From Faecalicatena contorta (GTDB taxonomy: Bacteria; Bacillota; Clostridia; Lachnospirales; Lachnospiraceae), in NCBI RefSeq assembly GCF_039521745.1, contig NZ_BAAACT010000154.1: DNA of 64,000 nt; one strand, given 5' to 3'. This document shows, piece by piece, positions 1 to 7,637 of this stretch. The notes under the pieces were generated by a model. That model had not been told where the DNA came from and did no database searches. It saw only the letters and a program-made list of their open reading frames with translations. Both the position numbers and the translations under genes were made by a program. Each line of letters opens with the position of its first letter. Within the stretch, counting starts at the first letter, position 1.

Positions 1-13
1 GTTTAACATTTGG

Positions 14-59
14 ACTTACCTATGTCCTGAAACTTTTTACTTACCTATGTCCTGAAACT
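14..59. repeat. Tandem 21-bp direct repeat, probable IS end
   Basis: Two identical 21-bp copies (14-34 and 39-59) are separated by TTTT, followed by GGACAGTTTTGTGG. Multiple short repeats next to an outward-facing TGTCCAG-like motif are typical of IS21-type termini. The transposase would lie left of the window, so the family is a guess. Confidence 0.45.
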
Positions 60-115
60 GGACAGTTTTGTGGAAAAGTTAGGTGCCATGACTTTTTTAT
101 TTGGATGGAATCGTT

Positions 116-138
116 AACCGGCTCGGCCGGCTTTTTTA
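116..138 (+). terminator. Rho-independent terminator
   Basis: The arms CCGGC and GCCGG are separated by TCG and followed at once by C and six T. The gene it ends lies left of the window, possibly in the adjacent IS. The hairpin is short but GC-rich. Confidence 0.6.
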
Positions 139-410
139 TTGAATGGATTGTCTTGTATTTTCGCGCAATCTTTGCATCTTTCTAACTCGTCTACGTCCAT
201 CTTACATAATGATTGTATAAATTCCCCGTTCCCACCCTCACAGATGCAGCCAATGTCTGGTAATAACAATTATTGATCACGATACATTTGTGCGCGGTCG
301 GAGCTTAACAATTCTTGAGGAATCGAACCTCACATCTGCTCTTCAATGTTCGCCAGATACGACTTGCGCTGTCGCCGCGTGACATTCACTCTGCTTCTGC
401 TACCAAACAA
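139..410. other. Non-coding stretch with a tRNA T-arm-like hairpin
   Basis: I see no convincing gene here. On the minus strand, 332-316 reads as a 5-bp stem (TGAGG/CCTCA) with the loop TTCGATT, which is a tRNA T-arm consensus. No matching acceptor, anticodon or D stem was found, so it is not a complete tRNA. It lies directly downstream of the DIP1984 gene and could be part of a tRNA-like small RNA or a chance match. Confidence 0.3.
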
Positions 411-869
411 TCATTCCCCTATCAAATCCGTGTTCCAGTTGGTTTCCTGTAATTTATTATCCAATAGCCGTAATTCTTTAGACAGCCTGTCGATTTCTGT
501 CTGCCAGCCACTCACAGAAATAGCAGATTTTATCTTGATTTCCGTGTTTCTTGCCCGATATGATGTCTGGCTTCCAGAATAAACAATATCTTTATATACA
601 CTAAGTTTCAGCAAAAGCGTATCTTTTTTTGCTATAAGTTCTGTTAGTGTTTCGCCATCAATTTTAGTTTCACAATTTGTCTGATTGATATGGGCGATTA
701 AATATGTCAGACGCTCAAGTGAATTATCTAATTCCTGCTTTAGTTTTTCCGGGTCTTCTGCTGTTTGTTCTCCCTCTTGTACTAATACATTATTATTTAG
801 ACGTTTTTTTAATTGTTCGATATTCCGGTTTATATCGGCTCTCTCTTGTAATGCCTCTGCAAGTTTCAT
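411..869 (-). CDS. DIP1984 family protein
   Basis: This 152-residue protein is predicted to be almost wholly alpha-helical and coiled-coil. The N-terminus MKLAEALQERADINRNIEQL is the hallmark of the DIP1984 family, sometimes named septicolysin-like, whose function is not established. The length matches family members. The start at 869 is supported by an AGGAGGA ribosome binding site a few bases upstream on the minus strand. No signal peptide or membrane segment is visible, so it is probably cytosolic. It stands alone, between IS debris and the divergent Dph6-like gene. Confidence 0.8.
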   Translation of the reverse strand: MKLAEALQERADINRNIEQLKKRLNNNVLVQEGEQTAEDPEKLKQELDNSLERLTYLIAHINQTNCETKIDGETLTELIAKKDTLLLKLSVYKDIVYSGSQTSYRARNTEIKIKSAISVSGWQTEIDRLSKELRLLDNKLQETNWNTDLIGE

Positions 870-1182
870 AGCATATTCCTCCTAGTCTGTATAATTTATT
901 TTGATATTCCGTTTTGTTTCTTCCATCATAACACGATTCCAGGAACATGGAAACTTTGCTTTTAAAAAAGAGAGGAATTGCATCTCCTTTTCTGCAATTG
1001 CTTAATTCATTAAAATTATATTTTTTTGCCGGTATCAAGAGTGCCTGACTGTCTCTTTTATGTTATACTAAATCATATCTACCGTTTACAGGCTGTCCCA
1101 TAGACGGCTATTCATATAGGAAATACACCGGCTTAATCGAGCCGCAGGCTGTTTCCTTTCACTATTATCCGGAGGAAAACAA
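870..1182. other. Divergent intergenic region with a leader hairpin
   Basis: This 313-bp gap separates the divergent DIP1984 and Dph6-like genes. At 1118-1157 AGGAAA pairs with TTTCCT and encloses a second stem CGGCT/AGCCG, just ahead of the GGAGG ribosome binding site at 1171. It might be a 5' UTR regulatory hairpin. It does not carry the cobalamin riboswitch core found elsewhere in this window. No other gene is seen. Confidence 0.35.
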
Positions 1183-1842
1183 ATGAATGAGCTAAAAGGT
1201 AAAAAATTCGTTGCATCCTACAGCAGCGGAAAAGACAGCACCCTGTCCATCTACAAAGCAATACAGTCCGGCATGATTCCCATGGGTCTGATCATGACCT
1301 ACAACACAGACCGTGAACGCAGCTGGTTCCACGGAATCAGCCCCCAAGTCATCCATAAACTTGAGACATCCATGAGCCTTCCTATCAACCTGATCAAAAC
1401 AAGCGGGGAGGATTACGAAAAAAATTTCGAAAAAGAACTCCTGACTCAGAAATCAGCAGGAGCCGAGGTCTGTGTCTTCGGTGACATCGACCTGGAAGAA
1501 CATCTGGCCTGGTGCAGCGCGCGCTGCCAGAACACCGGCCTCCAGCCATGCTTTCCGCTCTGGCAGAAAAGCCGCAGGCAGGCCGTCCTGGAATTCCTTG
1601 AGGCAGGCTTCACCACCCACATCACCGTAGTAGACACCGAACGAATGTCCCCTGACTACCTGGGCCTGCCCCTGACCACTGACCTCATAGCCGCTATGGA
1701 AAAAGATAACATCGACGTCTGCGGGGAAAACGGAGAATACCACACCTTCGTAACAGGAGGTCCCCTCTTCAAGACGCCCCTGGACATTAAATTCTCCGCC
1801 CCTATCCCCCGCGGCAGATACCTGACCCTCGAAGTCGAATAA
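1183..1842 (+). CDS. Dph6-like PP-loop ATP pyrophosphatase
   Basis: 219-residue member of the adenine-nucleotide alpha-hydrolase (PP-loop) family, COG2102-like. The PP-loop SSGKDST is at residues 14-20, and the family motif GENGEYHTFV lies near residue 185. Archaeal and eukaryotic relatives are diphthine-ammonia ligases; bacteria lack diphthamide, so the bacterial substrate is unknown. The start is set by GGAGGAAAACAA before the ATG. It is the only well-supported plus-strand gene in the left 30 kb and converges on the corrinoid operon, separated by a palindromic repeat. A role in corrinoid metabolism is conceivable from location only. Confidence 0.75.
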   Translation: MNELKGKKFVASYSSGKDSTLSIYKAIQSGMIPMGLIMTYNTDRERSWFHGISPQVIHKLETSMSLPINLIKTSGEDYEKNFEKELLTQKSAGAEVCVFGDIDLEEHLAWCSARCQNTGLQPCFPLWQKSRRQAVLEFLEAGFTTHITVVDTERMSPDYLGLPLTTDLIAAMEKDNIDVCGENGEYHTFVTGGPLFKTPLDIKFSAPIPRGRYLTLEVE

Positions 1843-1869
1843 AACATCCCTCATTCCATAATATACACT

Positions 1870-2095
1870 AAAAGCAGGCTATATCTCCCGGCAAGCCAGC
1901 CCCATCAAGCCGACATTCACCGTGGAATTCATCAGAATTCCACGGTGAATGTCGGTGGTTCCATATAAGAGTCCGATTTTGATATTAGAGGGCGTTAGCA
2001 AATGGCCCGCAGCCAAAATGCCCGTATGTGTCCCGCCGTACCTTCCCCGGCAGACTTTCAGCAGGCGGCCCCTTTCCCAATGCCCTCCCATGAAA
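1870..2095. repeat. Partial copy of the large palindromic repeat family
   Basis: A perfect 21-bp inverted repeat (1910-1930 and 1935-1955) closes on an ATCA loop. The sequence after it (GGTTCCATA, then GTTAGCAAATGG, then a GTATGTG-like stretch) follows the order of motifs in the right half of the element at 39040-39330. The matching left arm is absent, so this looks like a half or decayed copy. It sits between convergent genes and may also act as a bidirectional transcription barrier. Confidence 0.55.
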
Positions 2096-2105
2096 ATATA
2101 TACGT

Positions 2106-2870
2106 TTAAAAAATCCCATGTTTTATCTGAATCCGGTTCATCTTTTCCCCAATCGGTTTGATAGTCAGCATCAGGAATACTACATTAGATACACAGTACG
2201 TAATCGTGACCGGCACCGCAGTTGCAAGCGCCCCCAGATACCTGTACCAATTCCAGCCTCCCTCAAGGCTGAACACTGTCCAGATATCCATAAGCCCTGA
2301 ATAAGCGATACCTGAGAATATCCCGTAAAAAATCAGCGGCATACGGTGACGAAGAAGTGCCCGCAGCCCTGGGAATCCTGCGATCATTCCGATGATTCCC
2401 CAGGAAAACATTTGGAAAGGTGTCCACGGCCCCTGCCCGAAAAAGATATTGGAAACAACTGCCGATAGCGAGCCTACCAGAAATCCGGATTCAGGCCCCA
2501 TATAGATTCCTGTCAATACCACGATAGCCGTCACGGGTTTGAAAAAAGGGATCGGTCCAAAAATAAATCGTCCCACCACAGAAATTGCCGTCATCACCGC
2601 CAGCAGCACCATTCGCCGGATGCTCCCTTCCCGCTTCTCATATGCGAGATAAAAGGCACCGCATGCGATCAGTACAATCATGGCGGATACCAGATTGTAT
2701 TTCCGGTCTGCCATCAGCCGGATCCCCAAAACAATCAAAAGGATAACCCCTGCCGTCAGGCAAATCCAGACTGCCACTCTTTTTTTTGTGTAAGGGAGGG
2801 TATTTTCCAGCAGATTCTCGTCTGCGTGCACGATCGTGTTTTCATTTTTTATGCCGTCACTTTCCCGCAT
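2106..2870 (-). CDS. ECF transporter S component, probable corrinoid binder
   Basis: Integral membrane substrate-binding subunit of an energy-coupling factor importer, 254 residues, with about seven hydrophobic segments. The central part (PIPFFKPVTAIVV...GIYMGPESGF) resembles S components annotated as ECF substrate-specific. The start at 2870 is preferred over 2912 because GGAGGGG precedes it; the gene then overlaps the ATPase gene by 22 bp, suggesting translational coupling. It is the last gene of the riboswitch-led operon. Substrate is not readable from sequence; cobalamin or its precursors is inferred from the two cobalamin riboswitches and the transcobalamin-like neighbours. CbrT is a known B12-specific S component; homology to it was not tested. 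Confidence 0.75.
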   Translation of the reverse strand: MRESDGIKNENTIVHADENLLENTLPYTKKRVAVWICLTAGVILLIVLGIRLMADRKYNLVSAMIVLIACGAFYLAYEKREGSIRRMVLLAVMTAISVVGRFIFGPIPFFKPVTAIVVLTGIYMGPESGFLVGSLSAVVSNIFFGQGPWTPFQMFSWGIIGMIAGFPGLRALLRHRMPLIFYGIFSGIAYSGLMDIWTVFSLEGGWNWYRYLGALATAVPVTITYCVSNVVFLMLTIKPIGEKMNRIQIKHGIF

Positions 2871-4585
2871 ATGCGTTTCCCCTCCTTCTGTATCCGTCCG
2901 TTCTGTCTGCACAGCTCAATGACATCCTCACAGGTCACTGCGTTCTCGTATCTCTGTCTGGAGATCCGGTTTGCCGCCGTGGTATAATAATTATTATTGC
3001 AGAAAAACTCTTCCGGAGTGTCCACAGATGTAATCTCATGGTCGAAAAACAGTCCGCACCGATCTGATACTCCTGCCGCAAATTCCACATCATGCGTGAC
3101 CATTAAAATGGAAATTCCCCTCTGCTTTAATCCCTTTAAAAGCTTCTGCAACTGCATTTTTGACCATGCATCAATCCCTTTCGTAGGCTCATCCAGAAGC
3201 AGGAACCGTGGCTGAAGGAGAAGCACTTTGCCGATCGCGGCCTTCTGCTGCTCACCGCCGCTTAAGTCATAAGGATGCCGGTCCAGCAGATGACTGATTC
3301 CCATGAGCTCTGCTGTTTCCTCAATCTTTTCCTTCATCTCGGCCTCGCTGTATCCCATTACATGACGGATTTCATCATAATCCTCCCGGACAGTCATCTT
3401 AATAAAAACGGTCTGCGGATTCTGTGGAAGAGAGGCCAGATTCTTCACATATAATTCCTTACCGCTATACTTATGTATTCTTTTTCCAAATACTTCAATC
3501 TTTCCCCTGTATGGCTTATAGGTTCCTGAAATTACGCTTAACAGAGTCGTCTTACCGGATCCGTTGCCGCCCAGAATACTGACTATCTCCCCTTCGTAAA
3601 CTGTCAGCTCTACGCCTTCCAGCACATCAGGCAGATCTTTCTCATATCGGAAGCACACATCCTTCATACGCATGGTAATCTGTTTTCCATGGGTACTGTC
3701 CGTCTCCCGGTGCAGCCTTTTTATTTCATTATCATAATATTCTTCCAGAAAGCTTCTGCCATCCCGTACGGTCAGAGGACATTCGGCATCCCGTGCATCC
3801 AGCCCGTGATATATCCGAAGGGCACTGGGCAGTCCCAGAAGCATTTTGTGGTCTGCGTTCAGGCATTTCAAGTCTCTCCCTGCTTCCCTTGGGGATTCCA
3901 TCAGAAGCATTTTCCCTTTGTCCATAATAAAAGCCCTGTCTGCCACAGGGAAAACCTCCTCAAGGCGGTGCTCCGTCAGCAAAATCGTCAGGCCCAGATC
4001 TTTATTGATCTTCACCAGTGTATTGATGAAGTCTGAAGCCGCAATCGGATCCAGCTGGCTGGTAGGCTCATCCAGTATCAGAAGCTTAGGCTGCATCGCC
4101 ATAATCGAAGCCAGGTTCAGCAGCTGCTTCTGCCCGCCGGACAGTTCCGTCGTCTTCTTCCGGTACCAGTCATCAATCCCAAAAAAGCAGGCCATCTCAG
4201 CCACCCTCCTGCGGATCACGGGCGTCGGCACACCCATATTCTCCAGGCCAAAGGCCAGCTCATGCCACACCTTATCTGTGACAGTCTGGTTCTCCGGATT
4301 CTGGAGAACATATCCGATATCACAGGCGGCCTCCCGCTCAGAGAGCTGCTTCTGCTCTACACCGCAGAACCAGATCTTTCCTGTAATATCCCCCGCAGGG
4401 GCCAGTTCCCTCTTCAAGAGCCGAAGCAGAGTCGTCTTCCCGCATCCCGACTCCCCACAGACAACTATAAATTCCCCTTCCTGTATCTCGAATGAGACAT
4501 CTTCCAGCGCCGGAGCCATCCTGCTGGTGTCCTTAGCCTGCTTTGGATAGGTAAAGGTTAGATTCTCTACTTTCAGTAATTCCAT
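2849..4585 (-). CDS. ECF transporter fused A1-A2 ATPase
   Basis: A 578-residue protein with two complete ABC ATPase domains. The first has Walker A GESGCGKTT, signature LSGGQKQ and Walker B LLILDEPTS. The second has GGNGSGKTT, LSGGEQQ and LLLDEPTKG. It energises import by the ECF complex on the cytosolic face. Most ECF systems use two separate ATPase genes; a fused pair is typical of dedicated systems such as CbiO-type double proteins. The start at 4585 is chosen because AAAGGAG precedes MELLKVENLTF, which begins the ABC fold; the 46 extra upstream residues look non-native. It overlaps the S gene and lies 147 bp after the T gene. Confidence 0.88.
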   Translation of the reverse strand: MELLKVENLTFTYPKQAKDTSRMAPALEDVSFEIQEGEFIVVCGESGCGKTTLLRLLKRELAPAGDITGKIWFCGVEQKQLSEREAACDIGYVLQNPENQTVTDKVWHELAFGLENMGVPTPVIRRRVAEMACFFGIDDWYRKKTTELSGGQKQLLNLASIMAMQPKLLILDEPTSQLDPIAASDFINTLVKINKDLGLTILLTEHRLEEVFPVADRAFIMDKGKMLLMESPREAGRDLKCLNADHKMLLGLPSALRIYHGLDARDAECPLTVRDGRSFLEEYYDNEIKRLHRETDSTHGKQITMRMKDVCFRYEKDLPDVLEGVELTVYEGEIVSILGGNGSGKTTLLSVISGTYKPYRGKIEVFGKRIHKYSGKELYVKNLASLPQNPQTVFIKMTVREDYDEIRHVMGYSEAEMKEKIEETAELMGISHLLDRHPYDLSGGEQQKAAIGKVLLLQPRFLLLDEPTKGIDAWSKMQLQKLLKGLKQRGISILMVTHDVEFAAGVSDRCGLFFDHEITSVDTPEEFFCNNNYYTTAANRISRQRYENAVTCEDVIELCRQNGRIQKEGKRICGKVTA

Positions 4586-4732
4586 GTTACGATTCTCCTT
4601 TAGTTTCATTATCCCTGACATACAAAGCAGGGCCGTTTGTGCACTCTTTAAAATTTTAAAACCTGTTACTTTCCTAATTATAAAAAGTGTTTTCAATCTT
4701 TTCTCATAAGGCCGTCTTTGCACCCTGAAAAA

Positions 4733-5614
4733 TCAGATTTTCGACCTCAGATATTTTCCGGTCAGTTTCCCTCTGGCCTCTATGATGCCCGGTATAAGAT
4801 AAAAAGCAAAAATAATCAGATACCTTACGATATCCAGCGCCCCCCGCTGCAGCTGCGCCACATAGGGATAATAATAGAAAGCAAAGCCCCCCGCCGCAAA
4901 ACTGGCCAGGATTAAAACCGTGAAGCAGCCTATACTTCCAAGAAGAATACCATCTCTCCTTTTAAAACGGAACAAAGAAAAATTTGTCCGCCCATGAAGA
5001 CCGTAGCCCCTGGCTTTCATCGCATCTGCCGTGTCAATAGAGTTCTCCATGGACCAGGACACAAGACTGTCAAACACGCGTATCCCGCCTTTTATCCTGT
5101 CAGGTACACTGTCCGTAGCATAAAGCCCCATCGTCTTCTGGGACTGGTTGATCTTTCGGATCTGATATTTAAACAGGGGAATAAAACGAAACGCCATAGA
5201 AAGAATCAGCCCCAGCTTAGGAATCACCTTTCCAAACAGATAAAGGAATTTATCCGTGGTCAGAACGGCACTGTAGCACCTGCACCACAGCAGGACGCTT
5301 ACAATCATCAGCGATGCCGCTCCTCCATAGATAAAAGCCTCCAGCGTCACTGGATTATCATTCATGAAAAATAAAATTGTCTCTCCATTATGAACAAATA
5401 TTGGATTGGTCACTGCCATTGGCACAAACAGGCAGAGCGAAAATAACAGTTCCTTAAGCGTTTTCCGAAGGCCGTTTAAGGCCCCGAAGAACAGGAATCC
5501 GCCGGCCAGTGACGCAAGAATGACCACCGGATGCCTGCTTACCATAGAAAAACAAACTACCAGAATATAATATATAAACAGCACTGCCGGATGAAAGCTT
5601 TCAAATCCATTCAT
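4733..5614 (-). CDS. ECF transporter T component (EcfT/CbiQ family)
   Basis: 293-residue transmembrane coupling subunit. It has several membrane segments and the cytoplasmic coupling-helix motif MKARGYGL near residue 205, containing the Ala-Arg-Gly signature that contacts the ATPases. Its ATG overlaps the stop of the DUF4430 gene by 4 bp, so the two are probably translationally coupled. With the fused ATPase and S component it forms a complete dedicated ECF importer at the end of the operon. Confidence 0.88.
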   Translation of the reverse strand: MNGFESFHPAVLFIYYILVVCFSMVSRHPVVILASLAGGFLFFGALNGLRKTLKELLFSLCLFVPMAVTNPIFVHNGETILFFMNDNPVTLEAFIYGGAASLMIVSVLLWCRCYSAVLTTDKFLYLFGKVIPKLGLILSMAFRFIPLFKYQIRKINQSQKTMGLYATDSVPDRIKGGIRVFDSLVSWSMENSIDTADAMKARGYGLHGRTNFSLFRFKRRDGILLGSIGCFTVLILASFAAGGFAFYYYPYVAQLQRGALDIVRYLIIFAFYLIPGIIEARGKLTGKYLRSKI

Positions 5615-6183
5615 GATTTATCCTTCTCTTTCTGCATATCTGCACCATTGTATTCGTTCCCTACATCTCTGCCCAGGTCACAGGTATAGATCCACTCGAT
5701 TTTATCATGATTTTTCATCTCGTAGGTACTGCATCCTTTTCCCGGATAATCTCCGTTTACCCTGAACATCCATCCGGACAACTTTCCGCAGGAAAACTCG
5801 TAGAGATAATTGATCCCCTTAATATACGCGCTGCCGTATGCATTGTTCTCAATCCCCTGATACTCCATCTGAATCTTGTTGTAACGGCAGACCCGGTTCA
5901 GAATATCAAATGCCGTGTCCCCCGGCCGGAGGACATAAGTAGTTTCCGGCAGGATGACACCGTCAGAAGGCACATACTTCTCATCACGCAGCTGTGGGTC
6001 CAGCTTGTCCCAGTTATCCAGGACCGTGTCACAGCGGATACTGATGGTCACCGTTTCCGAGTCCTTTTTGATGTCCTCCATATGGGTCAGATAATACTCG
6101 TCAACAGACTGGATTTTCGTGCCGGAAGCCAGAATCGCCACCAGCAGTATCACAACACCAATCATTATAATATTCTTTTTCAA
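5611..6183 (-). CDS. Membrane-anchored DUF4430 (transcobalamin-like C-terminal domain) protein
   Basis: 190 residues. An uncleaved-looking N-terminal membrane helix (residues 5-21) is followed by an extracellular DUF4430 domain with the typical motifs YVLRPGDTAFDIL and SGWMFRVNGDYP and ending DKIEWIYTCDLG. In intrinsic factor and transcobalamin this fold is the beta-domain that closes over the corrinoid. Here it stands alone, directly ahead of and overlapping the ECF T gene, which suggests it hands substrate to the importer. Corrinoid binding is inferred from the family and the riboswitch. Confidence 0.82.
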   Translation of the reverse strand: MKKNIIMIGVVILLVAILASGTKIQSVDEYYLTHMEDIKKDSETVTISIRCDTVLDNWDKLDPQLRDEKYVPSDGVILPETTYVLRPGDTAFDILNRVCRYNKIQMEYQGIENNAYGSAYIKGINYLYEFSCGKLSGWMFRVNGDYPGKGCSTYEMKNHDKIEWIYTCDLGRDVGNEYNGADMQKEKDKS

Positions 6184-6210
6184 ATCTTTCCCTCATTTCT
6201 CCCGCCGTTT

Positions 6211-7605
6211 CTACCAGTCATCATCGTCGTCATCTGTACTTATACTGTTGTCAGAATCAGGATCAGATAACATTTTTTTCTTTTTGCGGTTATTGAGCAT
6301 CATAATTATAAAAATCATTACGATCAGCACAATCACTGCAGCGATACCTGCAGTGATAAGAGCTGTACGGTTTTTCGTATCTTCCAGCGCCTCTTCGCCG
6401 CTTTTTTCCCGGTCTGCTTTCAGCTCAGGCAGAGAGTCGCCTGCTTTCTCTATCTCCTCTGCAGAAACCGTCGGGGCATCCGACAGATCGAAGGTGTTAC
6501 ATTTTCCTTCCTTCAGGCGGCAGACAGCTTCCAGACCGTACATGGCCTGATAGCCGGCCATATTATTTCCTTCGGTTTCCTCTTCCTCTGCATCCAAACT
6601 GTGAACGATACTGCCGTCTTCCAACTGGAATTGTCTCAATCCGTCCAGCAAAGTATTGCCATTCTTTATAAACTGTTCGTCAGTATCAGGATCACGCCCC
6701 CATGAAGCCAGGGCCATCAAAGCCCAGCTGGTGCTTTCAGATGTCCGCTGCTCATAAGTGACCATACTGCCGTCTTCATGCTGCATACCGGAAATACAGG
6801 TAAATGCTGCTTCTGCCGCTTTATCCACGGTTTCTGTGACTGTCTGGCCGGTTGTTTCACTTGTAAATGTATACTGTACTTCTGAACCTGCATAAGGCGC
6901 CAGTGCGGTCAATGCCATGGAAGTCAGATCCACATCCGATGCATCTGTCTTAATCAAACCGAATCCTCCGTCTTCCAGCTGTCTGGATAAAATGGAGGTT
7001 ACAAGCTTCTCTCTTGTCCATTCTGCATCCTGGGGCTCTTCCCATGCTTTGCTGTCAACAGCCATCAGCGCCCAGATGTAACCGTTGATTCCCTGCTTTC
7101 CCGGGTCTCCCCATATACTGTTCCAGATGCCGTCATCTAACAGATTAATGGAATTCCCCTCCGGATCTTTACCGAATGCTTCGGGATTTCCGCCGCACGC
7201 TTCAATAGTAATAATCATCCGGTATATATCTGACAAACGATACTTTTTTCCATTGCCTTCCGTATCCTGATATAATTTTTCCACCACGTCCTGCAGCCTG
7301 CTCAAATATGCAGCCTGGTTATCTTCTACACCCATTCTGCTGATATTAAAGGCAATCCAGTCACTGCCGCCCTCTCCTGCACCATCCAGCAGATCTCCGG
7401 CTAAAATCTGATTTTCACCGCCATTCGCATATTTCCAGTTTAAAATCATATCCTGCATCCCACGCAATTCTGCCACTGAGTTCTCAGCCGCGTAAGCGGT
7501 TACTGTCCTCGGATAGGCGGCGGTAACCGCTGCTGCCAGGAGCAAAAATACCGCCAGTACTTTATGCAGCACCCTTTTTTCTATATTTCTATACATTCTA
7601 TTCAT
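6211..7605 (-). CDS. Surface alpha/alpha-toroid protein, intrinsic-factor alpha-domain-like
   Basis: 464 residues: signal peptide (about 1-38), an alpha/alpha-toroid made of prenyltransferase/squalene-cyclase-like repeats (for example QLEDGGFGL, QHEDGSMV and QLEDGSIV, each followed by a helix with S/A-WALMALA-type sequence), a C-terminal membrane helix (about 410-435), a basic stop-transfer, and an acidic tail ending DDDDDDW. The toroid is the fold of the alpha-domain of intrinsic factor and transcobalamin, which grips the corrinoid. The start at 7605 is set by GAGGGAGTG; 38 residues of upstream reading frame are excluded. It lies 27 bp before the DUF4430 gene, so the two halves of an intrinsic factor would be made as separate adjacent membrane proteins. 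Other toroid functions remain possible. Confidence 0.75.
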   Translation of the reverse strand: MNRMYRNIEKRVLHKVLAVFLLLAAAVTAAYPRTVTAYAAENSVAELRGMQDMILNWKYANGGENQILAGDLLDGAGEGGSDWIAFNISRMGVEDNQAAYLSRLQDVVEKLYQDTEGNGKKYRLSDIYRMIITIEACGGNPEAFGKDPEGNSINLLDDGIWNSIWGDPGKQGINGYIWALMAVDSKAWEEPQDAEWTREKLVTSILSRQLEDGGFGLIKTDASDVDLTSMALTALAPYAGSEVQYTFTSETTGQTVTETVDKAAEAAFTCISGMQHEDGSMVTYEQRTSESTSWALMALASWGRDPDTDEQFIKNGNTLLDGLRQFQLEDGSIVHSLDAEEEETEGNNMAGYQAMYGLEAVCRLKEGKCNTFDLSDAPTVSAEEIEKAGDSLPELKADREKSGEEALEDTKNRTALITAGIAAVIVLIVMIFIIMMLNNRKKKKMLSDPDSDNSISTDDDDDDW

Positions 7606-7637
7606 CTTTAGAACACTCCCTCTTTTTTCAAAAGCCA

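Noticed and set aside
290..380. Complete tRNA gene
   Set aside because: Only a T-arm is present; no acceptor, D or anticodon stems could be paired.
793..1038. 81-residue minus-strand frame
   Set aside because: Overlaps the start of the DIP1984 gene in another frame and lacks a recognisable product.
1118..1157. Third cobalamin riboswitch ahead of the Dph6-like gene
   Set aside because: The hairpin lacks the B12 box and the conserved core seen in the two real riboswitches.
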